DNA of 41,362 nt from Phycisphaerae bacterium (GTDB lineage Bacteria; Planctomycetota; Phycisphaerae; UBA1845; UTPLA1): the NCBI GenBank assembly GCA_016935885.1, contig JAFGQA010000159.1, forward strand, positions 1-41,362, in the 5' to 3' direction. Below, piece after piece: positions 20,001 through 25,151 of this stretch; the stretch's first letter is position 1, and each line of letters starts with the position of its first letter. Under the pieces are notes generated by a model. It searched no databases. It was not told the DNA's origin and saw only the letters and a program-made list of their open reading frames with translations. The position numbers and the translations under genes are program-made.

Positions 20001-23000
20001 CGGCGAACAAGGCGGACTTCGATGCGATCAAGGCCGTCGTGGACAAGATCGAGGCCCTTGAACTGAACCCGATGGCCAACATCTACATCGTGCGGCTTCA
20101 GTACAACTCCGCCAAGCAACTGGCCACGGCGTTGAGCGCGCTGTTCCAGAAGCGTGCCGAGATGCGGACCGTCGACAGCAAGCCGCGGCCAGAGGACGAG
20201 GTCGAGATACAGGTAGACGAGGTGACGAACTCGCTGTTGGTGGCCGCGTCGAGGGAGAACTACGAGGTGCTGGTGCAGAAGGTCGAGGAACTCGATCGGG
20301 AGATCGGCGTGCCCGGTCAGGTCGAGTTCTTCGTCTGCGACAACGTCGGCGCCTACCGGATCAAGGAGACGATCGACGAGTTGTTCAAGGACGGCGTGTT
20401 CAAGTCCGGCGGCACGGGGGAGAGCGAGATCGCCAAGGAGCGAGAGAGAGTGACGATCAGTGTCGACGATCGGTCGAACATCCTGATCGTTTCGGCCAGT
20501 CCGGAGAATATGGAACTGATCCGCGAGATCTACAAGCGGATGAACAGCGTCACCATGCCCTGGGACGTGGCGATTACGAAGCTGATCGTCATCGAGCACG
20601 GCGATGCGGTGAAGATCGCCGCGCAGGTGGATGACTACTTCGAGAAGCTGAAGGACATCCGTCAATCGGGCGGCGACAGCGGCACGAGTAAGTCCGGCTT
20701 CGAGATCACCGTCTTCGCCGACGAGCGGAGCAACCGGATCATCGTCGGCGGGACCAAGGACGGCATCGACAGCGCGGTGGAGATGGTCCGCAAGCTGGAC
20801 GTGCCGCCAGGCGTGCCGGGTCAGATCGTCGAGGTCTATACGCTGACGACGGCCCCGGTCGCCAAGATCGGCGAGATGATCGACAACGTCTTCCAGGAGC
20901 GCAACAAGAGCCGCTCTGGCGCGACGGGTCCCAACGTGGAGCCCGTCAAGGTCACCGTGGAGCCCAATGAGACGAGCAACAGTCTGCTGGTGAACGCCAC
21001 GAAGGAGGACCACATCCTGATCGCGGACCTGATCAAGCGATTGGATTGCCCCAGTGCCTTGCTCCAGATGGTAAGAGTTTTCCCGTTGGAGAAGGCCCGG
21101 GCGGAGAAGCTCAAGGAGATCATGGACGAGCTGTTTCAGGCGGGACGCGCCGGCGGCACCGGGAGCAGCGGTCAAACCATCGCGGTGGTTGCCGACAAGC
21201 GGACGAATGCGGTCGTCGTGGCCGCCCCGGCCGGCGAGTTGGAGAACATCGGCCAGCTCGTGGCACGCCTCGATCAGGCTGACATCAAGGTCAACGCCGA
21301 GGTGGGCATCTTCCCGTGCGAGAACGAGGACGCCGAGAAGATGGTGGATCTGCTCAACGGCATCATGTCCGGGGATGTACAAGGTGGCGGCGCGAAGGAG
21401 GATGAGGAGATCCCGGGCGTCGATTCCATGCTGATCTCCTTTCAGACAGAGGACGAGCGCGGCAGGAAGCTGCTGCTCGAGACCATCCGCGAGAACGTGC
21501 AGATCACCTACAATGTGCGGTCCAACAGCGTGGTCGTGATCGCCCCGCCGTCGTCGCTTCGTTTGATCGAACAGTTGGTCCGCAAGCTCGACCGGATCCA
21601 GAAGCGTTCGGTGGTAGTTAAGGTCTTTCAGCTTGTCAACGCCGACGCAACGCGAATGATCGAACTGCTGGAGGACATGTTCGCTTACGAGGAAGGCTCG
21701 GAACAGGAGCGCGAGTTCCAACGTGGCCGCGAGATGCAGGTCGAGGGTGGAGTCAGTGGGACGGGAGGCGTTCCGTCGGCGGCGTCGCAGGAAGGCCCGA
21801 CGCGGCAGGGCACCTTCGGCCGGCCGAAGACCACGTTTGTGGCCGACGAGCGGACGAACTCGATCATCTCCGCCGGTTGGCCGGAGGACATCGACGTCGT
21901 CGCCGACATCATCGACCAGCTCGACTCCCGCACGATCCAGGAGCGTGACAACGTGGTTTATACGCTGGTCAACATGGAGGCGGAGGACATGCAGACCGCC
22001 CTGGATTCATACTTCCAGGCCGAGCAGGCACGGCTCGATCGTCTGGGCGATTCGCTCTCGCCCCAGCGTCGCATGGATCAGGAGGTTTCGATCGTCGCCC
22101 ACAAGGAGTCGAACCAGCTCATCATCTCCGCCAGCCCCCGGTACAGGTCGCAGATCTTATCGGTGGTCGAGCAGCTCGACCTGCCGCCGCCCCAGGTCAT
22201 GATCCGGGTGTTGATCGCCGAAGTGCAGCTCGACGACCGGTTCCAGATGGGTCTGGAGTTCGCCCTGCAAGAGCTTCGCTTCAGCGAAACGGCGGTCCCC
22301 GGCGGCAACGGGGTCCTGCAAAGCAGCCATTTCGACGTCGTCGGCGGGACGGACCTGGGGGCTGCTGGGACCGGCGTGGCCGGCTTCAGTTTCACCATCA
22401 CGGGGGAGGATTTCAACTTCCTCGTCCGCGCGTTGCAGGCCGACTCCCGCCTCGAGATCATCCAGCGGCCGATGATCATGTGCCAAGACAATCAGGAGGC
22501 CAGCATCGACCTGGGGCAGAAGGTCCCGTTTGTTCGTGGCACGCAGGTTACCTCAACCGGTCAGGTGACCAGCCAGGTCGAGTACGAAGACATCGGGATC
22601 AAGCTCGAGATTGAGCCAAACATCAATCCGGATGGTTTTGTGTATCTGCATGTCGTGCAGGAGATCTCCTCGATTGCCGAATCGACGATAGATATCGGCA
22701 ACGGCGTTTTGGCACCGGTCTTCAACAGCCGCATCGCCGATACGTGGGTGGCGGTGAAGGACGAGGAGACGGTTGTCATCGGCGGATTGATCGAGACGAT
22801 CGAGAGCGAGAGTGAGAGCAAGGTGCCCTTCCTGGGTGACATTCCCGGTTTGGGTGTGCTCTTCCGGACGACCAGTCGCCTGAAGAACAGGAGGGAGCTG
22901 CTGATCGCCATGACGCCGAGGATCGTTCGCACCGTCGAGGACGGCCGGCGGCTCTCAATCGAAGAACGTGACAAGGCCGGCATCATCACGGACAACATGA

Positions 23001-23251
23001 AGCAGAGCCCGCTGTTTGAGCGGTTGCAGGTGTTGCCGGAGGACGAGCAGGAATTATTCGACATCGAGGCGCCGCCGGATGCCACCGAGCCGGCGGGGCG
23101 ACCAAGGCGGACGGAGCCGACCGAGTCCAAACCCGAGAAGAAGTACGGTCCCAAGGCCCCGCGGTACGGTCCGCTGGCGCCCGCGGGCGAGGACGTGATC
23201 GCACGGCGTGGCCGTGGCCGGGCGACGGCGAACGTCGCTGTCGGCCCGTAG
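8024..23251 (+). CDS. gspD: Giant secretin (GspD-like) with ~45-49 N1-type modules
   Basis: Outer-membrane secretion channel, 5,075 codons against ~650-700 for GspD. Order: signal peptide (residues ~1-41, ICWGLLLAAFVGGAI, ASA-GA cut); Lys/Glu/Pro-rich stretch to ~330; N0-like domain (~335-425); then a continuous array of ~70-110-residue secretin_N (NolW/N1) modules to ~4720. Each module reads roughly as hydrophobic strand, 'LxxAxAxxVAxxLxxLF' helix, variable loop, 'ADxRTNSLIVxA', helix, 'LD'. The array ends in one intact secretin domain (~4721-4970) with IIQRPMIMCQDNQEASI, LGQKVPFV and VPFLGDIPGLGVLFRTT, followed by a Pro/Lys-rich tail. Two long insertions split modules (~1337-1452 and ~3284-3459). 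GTG 8024 or ATG 8027 starts it, behind GGAGG. It is the last T2SS gene here and has no internal stop. Family certain; the oligomer's shape is unknown. Confidence 0.95.
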   Translation: MMVSLNSQDNRATCPKRICGICWGLLLAAFVGGAICASAGAEDPPKKKPVTTTKPAKEDKEASKESGQEEKAASEGPVKEDKGSSQEPAKDRKETSDKPAEKKEDASDALEEARRKAMASIGKHGAAKQDAPTTQEAAKEEVAKKESSKKEPVKGTTAEGKAGKGAPPQGEAPKGEAAREADPPPRREAKDESGKAGARDVSPGAGGAESKGAGNIEKSPEVSPQTRRSATAVAPERRDDTSRAGPRVVGPKHVGGKSVAGVKERGGVRRSAAKKLSSPDRQSPSRDRKLGGQEPRRKLRPLKGAEPKMPVQADSAEDEADETSLAPLTDTSTTMIKFEVTASNPEDCLYRFDYDRTPWSDVLADFSRMSGLSWLSEPDPPVSGDVTFRSPRDFTYKEAMRQLNELLLARVLDKYLIQRRENYLEIKRLADWMRDIPPEKMFSDFDAMEATNPDDFDIVLVYIDVPEGWTGYDVIEAFRPMFSDTYGTQVRGDKIELTGLVREHRRWRDVIGRMVKIGPQEGPPQDDMRVTLTIPLKSVRAADAQTTLKQLYPVSAPVRVGKRGTGPGIDHNQDMNNKIEIVPDIQNNRLLIKAARHKAAEIAQMVENLDSGSPPAPPQMKVIRLEHASAADVQAQLKPIFQSQQASTGGGKRGAGPWVPEEIERALDRDIIAEPGSNSVILIGSPEGIASAEQLVKERDVPDSNWVNEIIELQHAKADHIAAMVTGAVSSGVRGPGGKIVAGGREREIVPRTSTTLLVSCGKHELPEIRELVAKLDVPQDDEAVEHLVRLQAATPSVIAPILQQLFAESNAPRVTPRKGQPSRPPIGARTRFIPVDATGHLIVYCSDEEWERAEPLIEELDKQEQGSQPVLRTFTLNNADASDVAGMLESMFPPPPMEKGQMPSRQQITADPYHNTVQIFAGADFIEKVSPLIEQLDIQTEELTVIHLQHAKAVDVAPVLTQIFGGRGGAPVVSRPRVKGRPQPASPASSGGSDVSIVAEPITNSLLVTAPPKELERIRDLVAQMDAGAEVARVILEAENRPAAEVAETLQSLMGPAAPSRAVGKPGVVPGASSVGGEGLKILADGNRVILEGTHEDVAKAVQYFDIIDVLDQKPISKKYYVMDAEEDERKLRGLLGSPVAGKPAAGPAGGRRGRSAPPSAPTSSAVQIVADTYENTLLIRAMPSEFVVIDELLTMMLSDPQKIPGLAEEIEPLEGFFVYPLKYVKAFDIAWTLEDLVNTGPKSTIQFDEGPDERILLVRGCKPAQREMVEKYIEMFDIPSGTALPADTLVIETDKMSGEHMMQMILTRYPNPNKRQIRVLDTGFTTGRVQIIDVHEGEEEKEEQKKEQDKKEEEKKDEREPEAVPVSFANPCVLPLSLLNSLPALVLGQSIAAGHDKEPADPPVAAADDEHAGPTAAPAEEPVARPVPNEGRRLQAPPVQAADAPTTAPEDDAGAIKMFVDPFTGKLIVEVPEDEKDFFQNWLDDLTGGKAPTVYCQFPLRYADVSAAAQLLNDIFNQPQARVQRQRTPRQQPAQPGAQGAKGDQRGGRPQPQQPVAPEPVPTRIKVVPDSRTRSLFVVAPLSDIPAISEVLKIYDSPVEGVRTIKFFKLVNLDATQVVENLREILGLGATGRSRRMLPQPRGRGQQPLTPQQQQQMLQMQGQQGQGTMVSSENVKLTAESQTNSIIAQAPPDTLELIGSLIAELEKETNTTRIEMKRVQLVRARATEVATIVKDVAGQMVSGAGPGAGGGGRRGSGRVSVNADARTNSVILAGEVKDLDRVEGIVKDLDVDDGSGSAIKQFAVKGDPRATADTLRALFAGRGTQSDIVITPNDATGVVLVKAPLPLMAEIEKQIVEMDAKVEAEKALRVIKMEYADAEVVARNLQTIFGESGARRGRSGQKINISGNKANKTLYVQCPDDRFEEIKQVALGMDKAPEALQVKPFQLKYASAIAVHKQLETLMMQAARTHGMGDVQLDLIGVLPDARTNSLIVSGGPLTFLLIDQVLAAVDVEPETPVKIETKTYTLARSLNAGDVKRNIDELFRNEDPRTTGVEKPVVTANQAGNVVTVKANKTQHEEILKNIIEPVQTAVGEPLEDYQVKLQYARADEIKPTLEEFMNKWRQSRGNKPQDGFTITADPNSNLLLLNCSPSTKAVFDKQLAELDTEVRKGRDRIVRRYSLRFANLQTVVNAVTQAFRRPGRVSPRDQVDASLDWDTSSVVVLASEENHESVAEMVAAMDVEVAAGGRLTRTFTFKYAEPWQIPRVINEQFRTRSKNPNDQVTASYINGTMSVVVSADELSMEKVAEFIEGVDVPSEDEKITKYMRLKNARADTVANVLNQAHRNSTPRTPTGVYPENYAAEMSTNTLIVTAPQNRFEEIEKTIAELDVVDSGGRVTRTFTLKYAEPWYMPGIINAQFANRFSKNPNDQVNCSYINGTMSVVVTASEDNMQRVATFIEEVDVPSAEGEKITKLFKLKNARADSLANILNQAHHNSTPRPRDGIYPVTYACDMTSNILIVTAPADRFEEIEARVVELDVEDGTRATRTFNVRYVAPWTMANIINQQFRSGSRNPNDQVLASFEDGTMSIIVTANERNMAQVASLIEEADKMPASGMKETRFIKLKNARADELVRPLTEAVQAKTTPDRRGRYPVTITADVASNNLIVTAVMDMFPEIENMVAGLDVDQGDRLRKVFKLTYADPGSVSQMIQNVFRPVGRNPSPRDQVASSDDWTTNSVIVTASEENMAEIEKLLEEMDAPGDEMRTHHVIEVANSNANDVAQSLQQIFDAANRGRRGQRASATIRAIGGTTKLAVYANAEEMKQIETLVQQIDVEGGKIVHAVPMPELVPAKSIAENINKIYGSSRGQDGIRAEFHEPTNTLLVFATDSEFDRINEQVIKVLSERPTIGELKIHKIPLKNAVADEVARTLQDFFDKKAGVQRGGGSRPWWTEQSAEKQLENQVTVIAEPASNMLIVYCTDTTKEMIDDLLADIDSDEPLNERVMRMVALKYMDASEMLDILTEYLKVSKRTKEDTSSNLPWWMRGRGSQNQEEKVVLVGDMRLKAVESSNSIIVVGRPDGVADVLAKIEEMDVEDAQGANEPQTIVLKNANATEMADTLERTFCDPSRTKTRGSSYVAPTIVAVEATNSIMVVAKPQEFNLIKKVAEDLDSEMVDTSGVQLLRVPAGRDVEELARMIEEQINEAEDNKKSVNKNYRPSHVKITADAISSTLLVAGAKAQFEDVERLVNELVARGPAGGRVRQVIPLENMSPEKAKQLIEQLQQGSSGSSSQGSRRTGGGRGRRGDAGWTQHRRYEKSIGCEKGFSHQHVCSCGCLRPGRPPAKAGGSWGQTACAATLPGFLAQVSLSTAIAQTSTTQPAEKAKKTAPVVSKIRPRKKAGQPPSGEQETAQRGRRSPGGHAERVPPMTPEERIRATTQPAGVASLSDSAKNAIQKRLSGAPIDIAEAGPGAIIFEGNAEDLEVVQSILKMLDTAIPEKSIEYVRLESARATDLAQTLQDVFKKIEKVGDRAVQPEDIVDVIADARTNGIYIAATEDKMAQALALIERNEAAAADVTKNVRRFVFENRRVSEAGETLKKMVTSYLKQKKLPVDAIGIEVDPQTNSVFITGGENDLDFVEQLLDGLDAELPDEADLKEGAKRSMQEADIMIVPLRVADANALGGLLNDLLQKAATGDTPMKDFIRRMRILDENGEPIAQIDLNRPIVVFGDPDSNSVVIASSRDNCLIMKQVAKAFDKEPARAEVRHVVMDLEYADATEVAEQLGNLLQESESLTKRPGKSETFGVPEGVSGALVYSAVVKPDARTNQVMIVGRPDSVEIIEGLVKELDVKGLDVMPFEIVKLEFASATALEEALTDMMEKRAEALPKGSGPNAENAEKVIIRGDPRTESLIIAAKPARMEELRGLVKKLDIPASALIENIRTITLKESSATDLADKLKDLWEQRKNQREGGTGSLKLEIPAIVPDERSNSLIVAANKADFDAIKAVVDKIEALELNPMANIYIVRLQYNSAKQLATALSALFQKRAEMRTVDSKPRPEDEVEIQVDEVTNSLLVAASRENYEVLVQKVEELDREIGVPGQVEFFVCDNVGAYRIKETIDELFKDGVFKSGGTGESEIAKERERVTISVDDRSNILIVSASPENMELIREIYKRMNSVTMPWDVAITKLIVIEHGDAVKIAAQVDDYFEKLKDIRQSGGDSGTSKSGFEITVFADERSNRIIVGGTKDGIDSAVEMVRKLDVPPGVPGQIVEVYTLTTAPVAKIGEMIDNVFQERNKSRSGATGPNVEPVKVTVEPNETSNSLLVNATKEDHILIADLIKRLDCPSALLQMVRVFPLEKARAEKLKEIMDELFQAGRAGGTGSSGQTIAVVADKRTNAVVVAAPAGELENIGQLVARLDQADIKVNAEVGIFPCENEDAEKMVDLLNGIMSGDVQGGGAKEDEEIPGVDSMLISFQTEDERGRKLLLETIRENVQITYNVRSNSVVVIAPPSSLRLIEQLVRKLDRIQKRSVVVKVFQLVNADATRMIELLEDMFAYEEGSEQEREFQRGREMQVEGGVSGTGGVPSAASQEGPTRQGTFGRPKTTFVADERTNSIISAGWPEDIDVVADIIDQLDSRTIQERDNVVYTLVNMEAEDMQTALDSYFQAEQARLDRLGDSLSPQRRMDQEVSIVAHKESNQLIISASPRYRSQILSVVEQLDLPPPQVMIRVLIAEVQLDDRFQMGLEFALQELRFSETAVPGGNGVLQSSHFDVVGGTDLGAAGTGVAGFSFTITGEDFNFLVRALQADSRLEIIQRPMIMCQDNQEASIDLGQKVPFVRGTQVTSTGQVTSQVEYEDIGIKLEIEPNINPDGFVYLHVVQEISSIAESTIDIGNGVLAPVFNSRIADTWVAVKDEETVVIGGLIETIESESESKVPFLGDIPGLGVLFRTTSRLKNRRELLIAMTPRIVRTVEDGRRLSIEERDKAGIITDNMKQSPLFERLQVLPEDEQELFDIEAPPDATEPAGRPRRTEPTESKPEKKYGPKAPRYGPLAPAGEDVIARRGRGRATANVAVGP
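12033..12380 (+). other. Insertion 1 in the giant secretin, splitting a module
   Basis: About 115 codons without N1 character. First comes an almost pure Glu/Lys run (starting EGEEEKEEQKKEQDKK), then a hydrophobic, signal-like stretch (PCVLPLSLLNSLPALVLGQ), then a Pro/Ala linker (PTTAPEDDA). The half-module before it (ADTLVIETDKMSGEHMMQMI) lacks its second half. That half appears after the insertion as IKMFVDPFTGKLIVEVPEDE. The insertion therefore sits in the variable loop between the two halves. Confidence 0.6.
14770..16305 (+). repeat. Recent two-module tandem duplication inside gspD
   Basis: Two module types alternate here. Type A carries KNPNDQV and INGTMSVVV-like strands; type B carries LKNARAD and NQAHxNSTP. 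The GGACGTT start of type A recurs at 14781, 15222 and 15666, spacings of 441 and 444 bases (147 and 148 codons). The flanking modules (from ~14533 and to ~16305) share PRDQV and ASEEN, so the unit spread outward from this point. Elsewhere in the array neighbouring modules are much more diverged. Confidence 0.85.
17982..18005 (+). repeat. Perfect 10-bp hairpin inside the gspD frame
   Basis: GGTGCGAGAA, loop GGGA, TTCTCGCACC: a perfect 10-bp stem. It lies in insertion 2 and is translated. It has no T-run after it, so it is not a standard terminator, but it is out of place in a coding sequence. Confidence 0.75.
18043..18073 (+). repeat. GC-rich hairpin block, copy in gspD (family C)
   Basis: A 31-bp block whose core is CCCCCGGCC-AA-GGCCGGGGG followed by CTCTTGGGGG. 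It is identical to 39999-40029 in the molybdenum hydroxylase gene. Here it is read as PPAKAGGSWG; there it is read in another frame. Confidence 0.85.
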
Positions 23252-23502
23252 CGACGGTAGCGATCCGCTGAGGCGGTGACGGGATCGACAGTAGGCCGTA
23301 GGCTGTCGGCGGAGAGCAGTTGGCCGTTAGCCGCTGGCGGCTCCACCGCTGAAGCGATGGGACACCGGTCTCGGGGGGCCGCGCGGGCTGAAGCCCGCGG
23401 CTCAGAGTCTGCGGCAGACTGTGACATCGTGGCAAGCTGTGACATCGCGGCTGATTGCAGGCGGCTGATAGCTGATAGCTGCCAGCTTCTAAGAAACGCT
23501 TG
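23252..23502. other. Intergenic region after gspD with decayed repeats
   Basis: No gene seen. It holds imperfect palindromic words (CCGCTGGCGG, ATCCGCTGAGGCGG), the 22-bp hairpin at 23382-23403, a CTGTGACATCG direct repeat, and GCTGATA-type low-complexity sequence at ~23465-23490. No T-run terminator is visible. Confidence 0.55.
23382..23403 (+). repeat. Dispersed hairpin word (family D), copy 1
   Basis: CGCGGGCT-GA-AGCCCGCG followed by GCTC; the same 22 bases occur at 36261-36282 between ribH and nusB. An 8-bp perfect stem. Both copies lie between genes. Confidence 0.75.
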
Positions 23503-24180
23503 ATGATGTTGATGATGATGCTTGGGCGATTGCGTTGCGTGTCGTTGGTCCTCGGCGTGCTGGCGGTCTTGTGCGAGGCCGGTTGCACTGATCTGGCGAC
23601 GTGGGGTGGCCGCGGCGCTGGCCCCAACGATGCGCCAGTGAAGTCCAATATCATTCGTGTGAACAAGTTCTTCAGCCTTAATCCTTGGCTGTCGTTCAGT
23701 GGTGACCCGAGCGGGAAGATCGATGGCGTCCGTTTCACGGTTTATCTCGAGGACGCAGAGAGGCCCAGGGGTGTCTTCGGGACTGGCATCATCGTCGTGG
23801 AGATGTACCGTTTGGACCGAGATGCGCTCGGGCGTGAAAAGCCTGTCTTGATTCACACATGGGAACTGCCGCCGGAGAAGGCCTATCCCTGGCGGGCCAA
23901 GGAGGAGACGGCGATGGGTTGGGGATACGGCCCGCGCTTGTCGTGGGGCGAGGACCTGGATGTGGCAGGCCAGCAAGTTGCCTTCCTTGTCAAGTATATT
24001 CGCGAAGACGGCCGCGTGATTTCGTCGTCGCGACAGGTGCTGAAGGTCCCCGATCAAGGCGCAGCGGAAGTCGGGAAGGCGAAACGTCGAAACGTCGAAA
24101 CGTCAAAACGTCAAGACGTCAAAACGCCAGACCATCAGAACGTCGAATCGTCGGAACATCCAAACGGCGAGAAGGAATGA
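23503..24180 (+). CDS. Small lipoprotein-like exported protein with repeat-derived tail
   Basis: No recognised family. The N-terminus has a run of Met codons, then LRCVSLVLGVLAVLCEAGC, a hydrophobic signal ending in Ala-Gly-Cys; Glu at -3 makes it a poor lipobox, so lipidation is uncertain. Residues ~45-190 look folded (beta-rich, RFTVYLEDAERPRGVFGTG, WELPPEKAYPWRAKEETAMG). The last ~32 residues are four 8-residue periods (KRRNVETS, KRQDVKTP and so on) encoded by an 8-bp tandem array. Several ATG codons from 23503 to 23518 could start it; I give the first ATG. The next gene starts two bases after its stop, so the two are probably co-transcribed. Confidence 0.65.
   Translation: MMLMMMLGRLRCVSLVLGVLAVLCEAGCTDLATWGGRGAGPNDAPVKSNIIRVNKFFSLNPWLSFSGDPSGKIDGVRFTVYLEDAERPRGVFGTGIIVVEMYRLDRDALGREKPVLIHTWELPPEKAYPWRAKEETAMGWGYGPRLSWGEDLDVAGQQVAFLVKYIREDGRVISSSRQVLKVPDQGAAEVGKAKRRNVETSKRQDVKTPDHQNVESSEHPNGEKE
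24081..24168 (+). repeat. 8-bp tandem array (GAAACGTC), 11 units, in a gene's 3' end
   Basis: Eleven consecutive 8-bp units starting GAAACGTC three times and then drifting (AAAACGTC, AAGACGTC and so on). It supplies the last ~30 codons of the lipoprotein-like gene. The same unit occurs at 26488-26503 (reverse), 37838-37885 and 39870-39949. Confidence 0.85.
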
Positions 24181-24181
24181 C

Positions 24182-24853
24182 ATGGACCCCACGGAAGGAA
24201 TCAGTCGGGAGTTGTACAACGAGCATCTTGGCGCGTTGGATGTCCTGCGCCACGCGAAGAACGTCTTCTTCTGGCTGGCGGTGGTCGCGGTGGTCTTGCA
24301 CGCCGTCTCGTGGGTTATTGCCACCTACACGGACGCGCTTGAGCCGCTGAGTCCGGTTGCCGGTGATCACGACGGCGGCGCCGGCTTCGAGGCGGTCCCC
24401 ACCGAAGCGGAACTGAACGCGGCCAGGCGGTGGGAACTGGCCATCGAGTCGGCGCTGGTCCTGGGAGGCTTCGTCGGCCGGGCCTCGGCCCTGGTTTTGA
24501 CCGGCGTCTTCCTGCTCGCGATGCTTGTCAGCCTGTCCGTCAGACTTGGCGGAGCCACGAACCTGGCCAAGGCCTGCGTCTGGTCGCTCGTCGCGTTGGC
24601 CATGCTCGTGCCGTGGCTGCACGCTCCGGAGGAAGTGGTCGGCGCGGGCTCCGCGTTCTACGGTCTCGACGAGTTGAACAGGGCGGCCGTCTCCGAGCCC
24701 GGCACGGCTGGCGGCCTGCTGTCGGCTGTCCGGTTCCTGGTCTGTCCAATCCTCGTGGCGGTATTCCTGTTTATCGCTCTCGTCCGCTTCCACACCGCGT
24801 ACGGTCAGATTACGGCTGCTCCTGGCGCGAGACTTCCCATTCGCGAGGTGTGA
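24182..24853 (+). CDS. Four-helix membrane protein of unknown function
   Basis: 223 aa with about four membrane spans: VFFWLAVVAVVLHAVSWVIA (~30-49), ALVLTGVFLLAMLVSLSV (~103-120), KACVWSLVALAMLVPWL (~129-145) and FLVCPILVAVFLFIALV (~190-206). A ~50-residue polar loop lies between the first two. No catalytic motif is evident and I do not recognise the family. GAGAAGG lies ~7 bases before ATG 24182. It follows the lipoprotein-like gene by one base, which suggests a shared transcript and perhaps a shared envelope role. Confidence 0.75.
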   Translation: MDPTEGISRELYNEHLGALDVLRHAKNVFFWLAVVAVVLHAVSWVIATYTDALEPLSPVAGDHDGGAGFEAVPTEAELNAARRWELAIESALVLGGFVGRASALVLTGVFLLAMLVSLSVRLGGATNLAKACVWSLVALAMLVPWLHAPEEVVGAGSAFYGLDELNRAAVSEPGTAGGLLSAVRFLVCPILVAVFLFIALVRFHTAYGQITAAPGARLPIREV

Positions 24854-25151
24854 ATGAGAGTCTACGGCTGTCAGTTCTCTGTAGCGATCGGTTCTCGGTG
24901 AGCAGGAAGCTACCGAGCGAAGAGCTGATGACCGACGACGACATGTATCCAATAGCGAGTGGCGAATTGCGAATAGCGAAATCCTGCACTAGAGCACTTC
25001 ACGGTCGGATGCACCTGTGGCACCGCCGTCTCGGCGGTGGATTCGCGGGCGAGACGCCCGTGCCACAGTCGCAGGCAAGCGTGAACCGCTCTATCCTCGC
25101 GTCGCCATTCGCCATTCACCATTCGCAATTCGCTGCACCGGAAGCCCGGCC
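24854..25151. other. Intergenic region holding a nested palindromic element
   Basis: No gene. A reading frame in phase with the next gene is open from 25017, but its codons come from repeat sequence (RRWIRGRDARATVAG and AIRHSPFAIR types). Most of the interval is the element at 24962-25133. Confidence 0.6.
24962..25133. repeat. Nested REP-like palindromic element (family E)
   Basis: The outer ends are a perfect 13-bp inverted repeat: GCGAATTGCGAAT (24962-24974) and ATTCGCAATTCGC (25121-25133). Inside lies a second inverted pair, CTGTGGCAC (25015-25023) and GTGCCACAG (25060-25068). It encloses two short hairpins, ACCGCCG-TCT-CGGCGGT and GGGCG-AGA-CGCCC. The hairpin-plus-GTGCCACAG design is shared with family A (32615-32635). 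This looks like a REP doublet (BIME-like). No RAYT transposase gene is in the window. Confidence 0.7.

Noticed and set aside
19466..21721. 751-codon - strand frame (and similar ones at 16190-18010 and 8993-10384) inside gspD
   Set aside because: Shadows of the secretin gene: composition is that of antisense translation, and module periodicity is explained by the + strand.
25017..25151. N-terminal extension of the VKOR-DsbA frame
   Set aside because: The 45 extra codons are translated palindromic repeat; the hydrophobic VKOR start begins at ATG 25152.
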